Positions 63,521-64,000 of a DNA stretch of 64,000 nt are shown here, piece by piece. The translations under genes and the position numbers were made by a program. Origin of the DNA: Mermis nigrescens (lineage: Eukaryota; Nematoda; Enoplea; Mermithida; Mermithidae); contig JAVLUZ010000142.1 in assembly GCA_036768485.1 (NCBI GenBank), forward strand, positions 22,534,290 through 22,598,289, read 5' to 3'. Position 1 is the first letter of the stretch, and every line of letters begins with the position of its first letter. The notes under the pieces are model-generated. The model was given only the letters and a program-made list of their open reading frames with translations, ran no database searches and was not told the origin of the DNA.

Positions 63521-64000
63521 AACGCCATGAATTTTAACGAGAATGGTGGGTAAGTTTGTCCCAGCATGGCTTACAATAAGAATATTAGGATCTAAAGTCT
63601 TAGAAGCAGGTAAATTGATTTTTTCATAAGTTGCGAGACGACATTGTAAACGTTCGTACTCTTCAAGAAATTCTTGCGACGTGAATAGATTAGGATTGCG
63701 TCAGATTCTGGCCCTTTCGCAGGCGTGTTTATATCATGAGGAGATGTAAGGGTTGGCTGCGGTGGGGGCACATACATTCATGGTGGGTTGGTTATCTGCG
63801 GTATATGTGACATATGGGCGATTCAAATTGTTATCGCTGCGGTAATTGGAATTATAGTATGTCCCACGCTGTTCATTTGGGAATTGCACAAAAGGTGTAT
63901 TTTGGCGTGGTTGGATTATTATAACGATTATCGTAATGCTAGAATTTGGATAATTAGCACGTTGAATTTTGGTAATAATCATTACGATTTTGCCTAAAAT
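63521..64000 (-). pseudogene. Gag C-terminal / gag-pol linker region, partial
   Basis: Minus-strand frames are rich in Asn, Pro and Thr (RQNTPFVQFPNEQRGTYYNS, NQPTMNVCAPTAANPY). No CCHC zinc knuckle is seen before the window edge. Frames are broken at several places. Assignment rests on position before the protease. Confidence 0.45.

Larger units (their letters stand above)
53678..64000 (-). mobile_element. Ty3/gypsy-type LTR retrotransposon, 3' portion
   Basis: Read right to left the order is Asn/Pro-rich gag-like end, protease, RT, RNase H, integrase, a long post-integrase coding zone and a candidate 3' LTR. Protease before RT and integrase last is the Metaviridae/Ty3 order. The pol part has many frameshifts, so this copy is inactive. 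The 5' LTR, primer site and most of gag are beyond the right edge. The distance from integrase to the LTR, over 5 kb, is unusually long. Confidence 0.85.

Overview
The window is metazoan nuclear DNA, most likely from an invertebrate with an intron-rich, transposon-rich genome. It is AT-rich, has spliceosomal introns of several kb, and is packed with hAT-type and mariner-type DNA elements. I cannot name the species. No bacterial features, rRNA or tRNA genes or CRISPR arrays are visible.

Positions 82-42925, minus strand: one complete host gene of 15 coding exons with about 2.03 kb of coding sequence. It encodes a type I L-asparaginase fused to C-terminal ankyrin repeats, the architecture of vertebrate ASPG / 60 kDa lysophospholipase. 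The predicted product is about 675 residues. All asparaginase active-site motifs are present. Exon phases join throughout, except for a single-base deletion in an A-run in exon 13. Two introns appear to be GC-AG.

The introns and the region upstream of the gene are crowded with short non-autonomous elements. Several distinct families (here called R1, R2, R3, R8, R10, R11) carry terminal CA..TG-type inverted repeats and 8-bp target duplications, many of them perfect, which points to hAT mobilisation. Larger hAT-type elements lie at 21329-23593, 43140-45631 (with another hAT nested at 43487-45225) and 45938-48134. The 43140 element sits only about 215 bp upstream of the start codon. Other content includes a mariner-type fold-back (1958-2917), a second fold-back (28238-29033), a family rich in TTTACAC/GTGTAAA half-sites ending in a GC-rich hairpin (29190-33254, 42205-42724, 48238-49150), microsatellites and tandem repeats.

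Positions 53678-64000, minus strand: the 3' part of a Ty3/gypsy-type LTR retrotransposon, with gag and the 5' LTR beyond the right edge. Protease, RT, RNase H and integrase are recognisable but broken by frameshifts. About 5 kb lies between integrase and a candidate 3' LTR (53678-54731). It holds a frameshifted region resembling a DEDDy 3'-5' exonuclease and an uninterrupted 596-codon ORF of unknown function. This post-integrase coding region is the most unusual system in the window.
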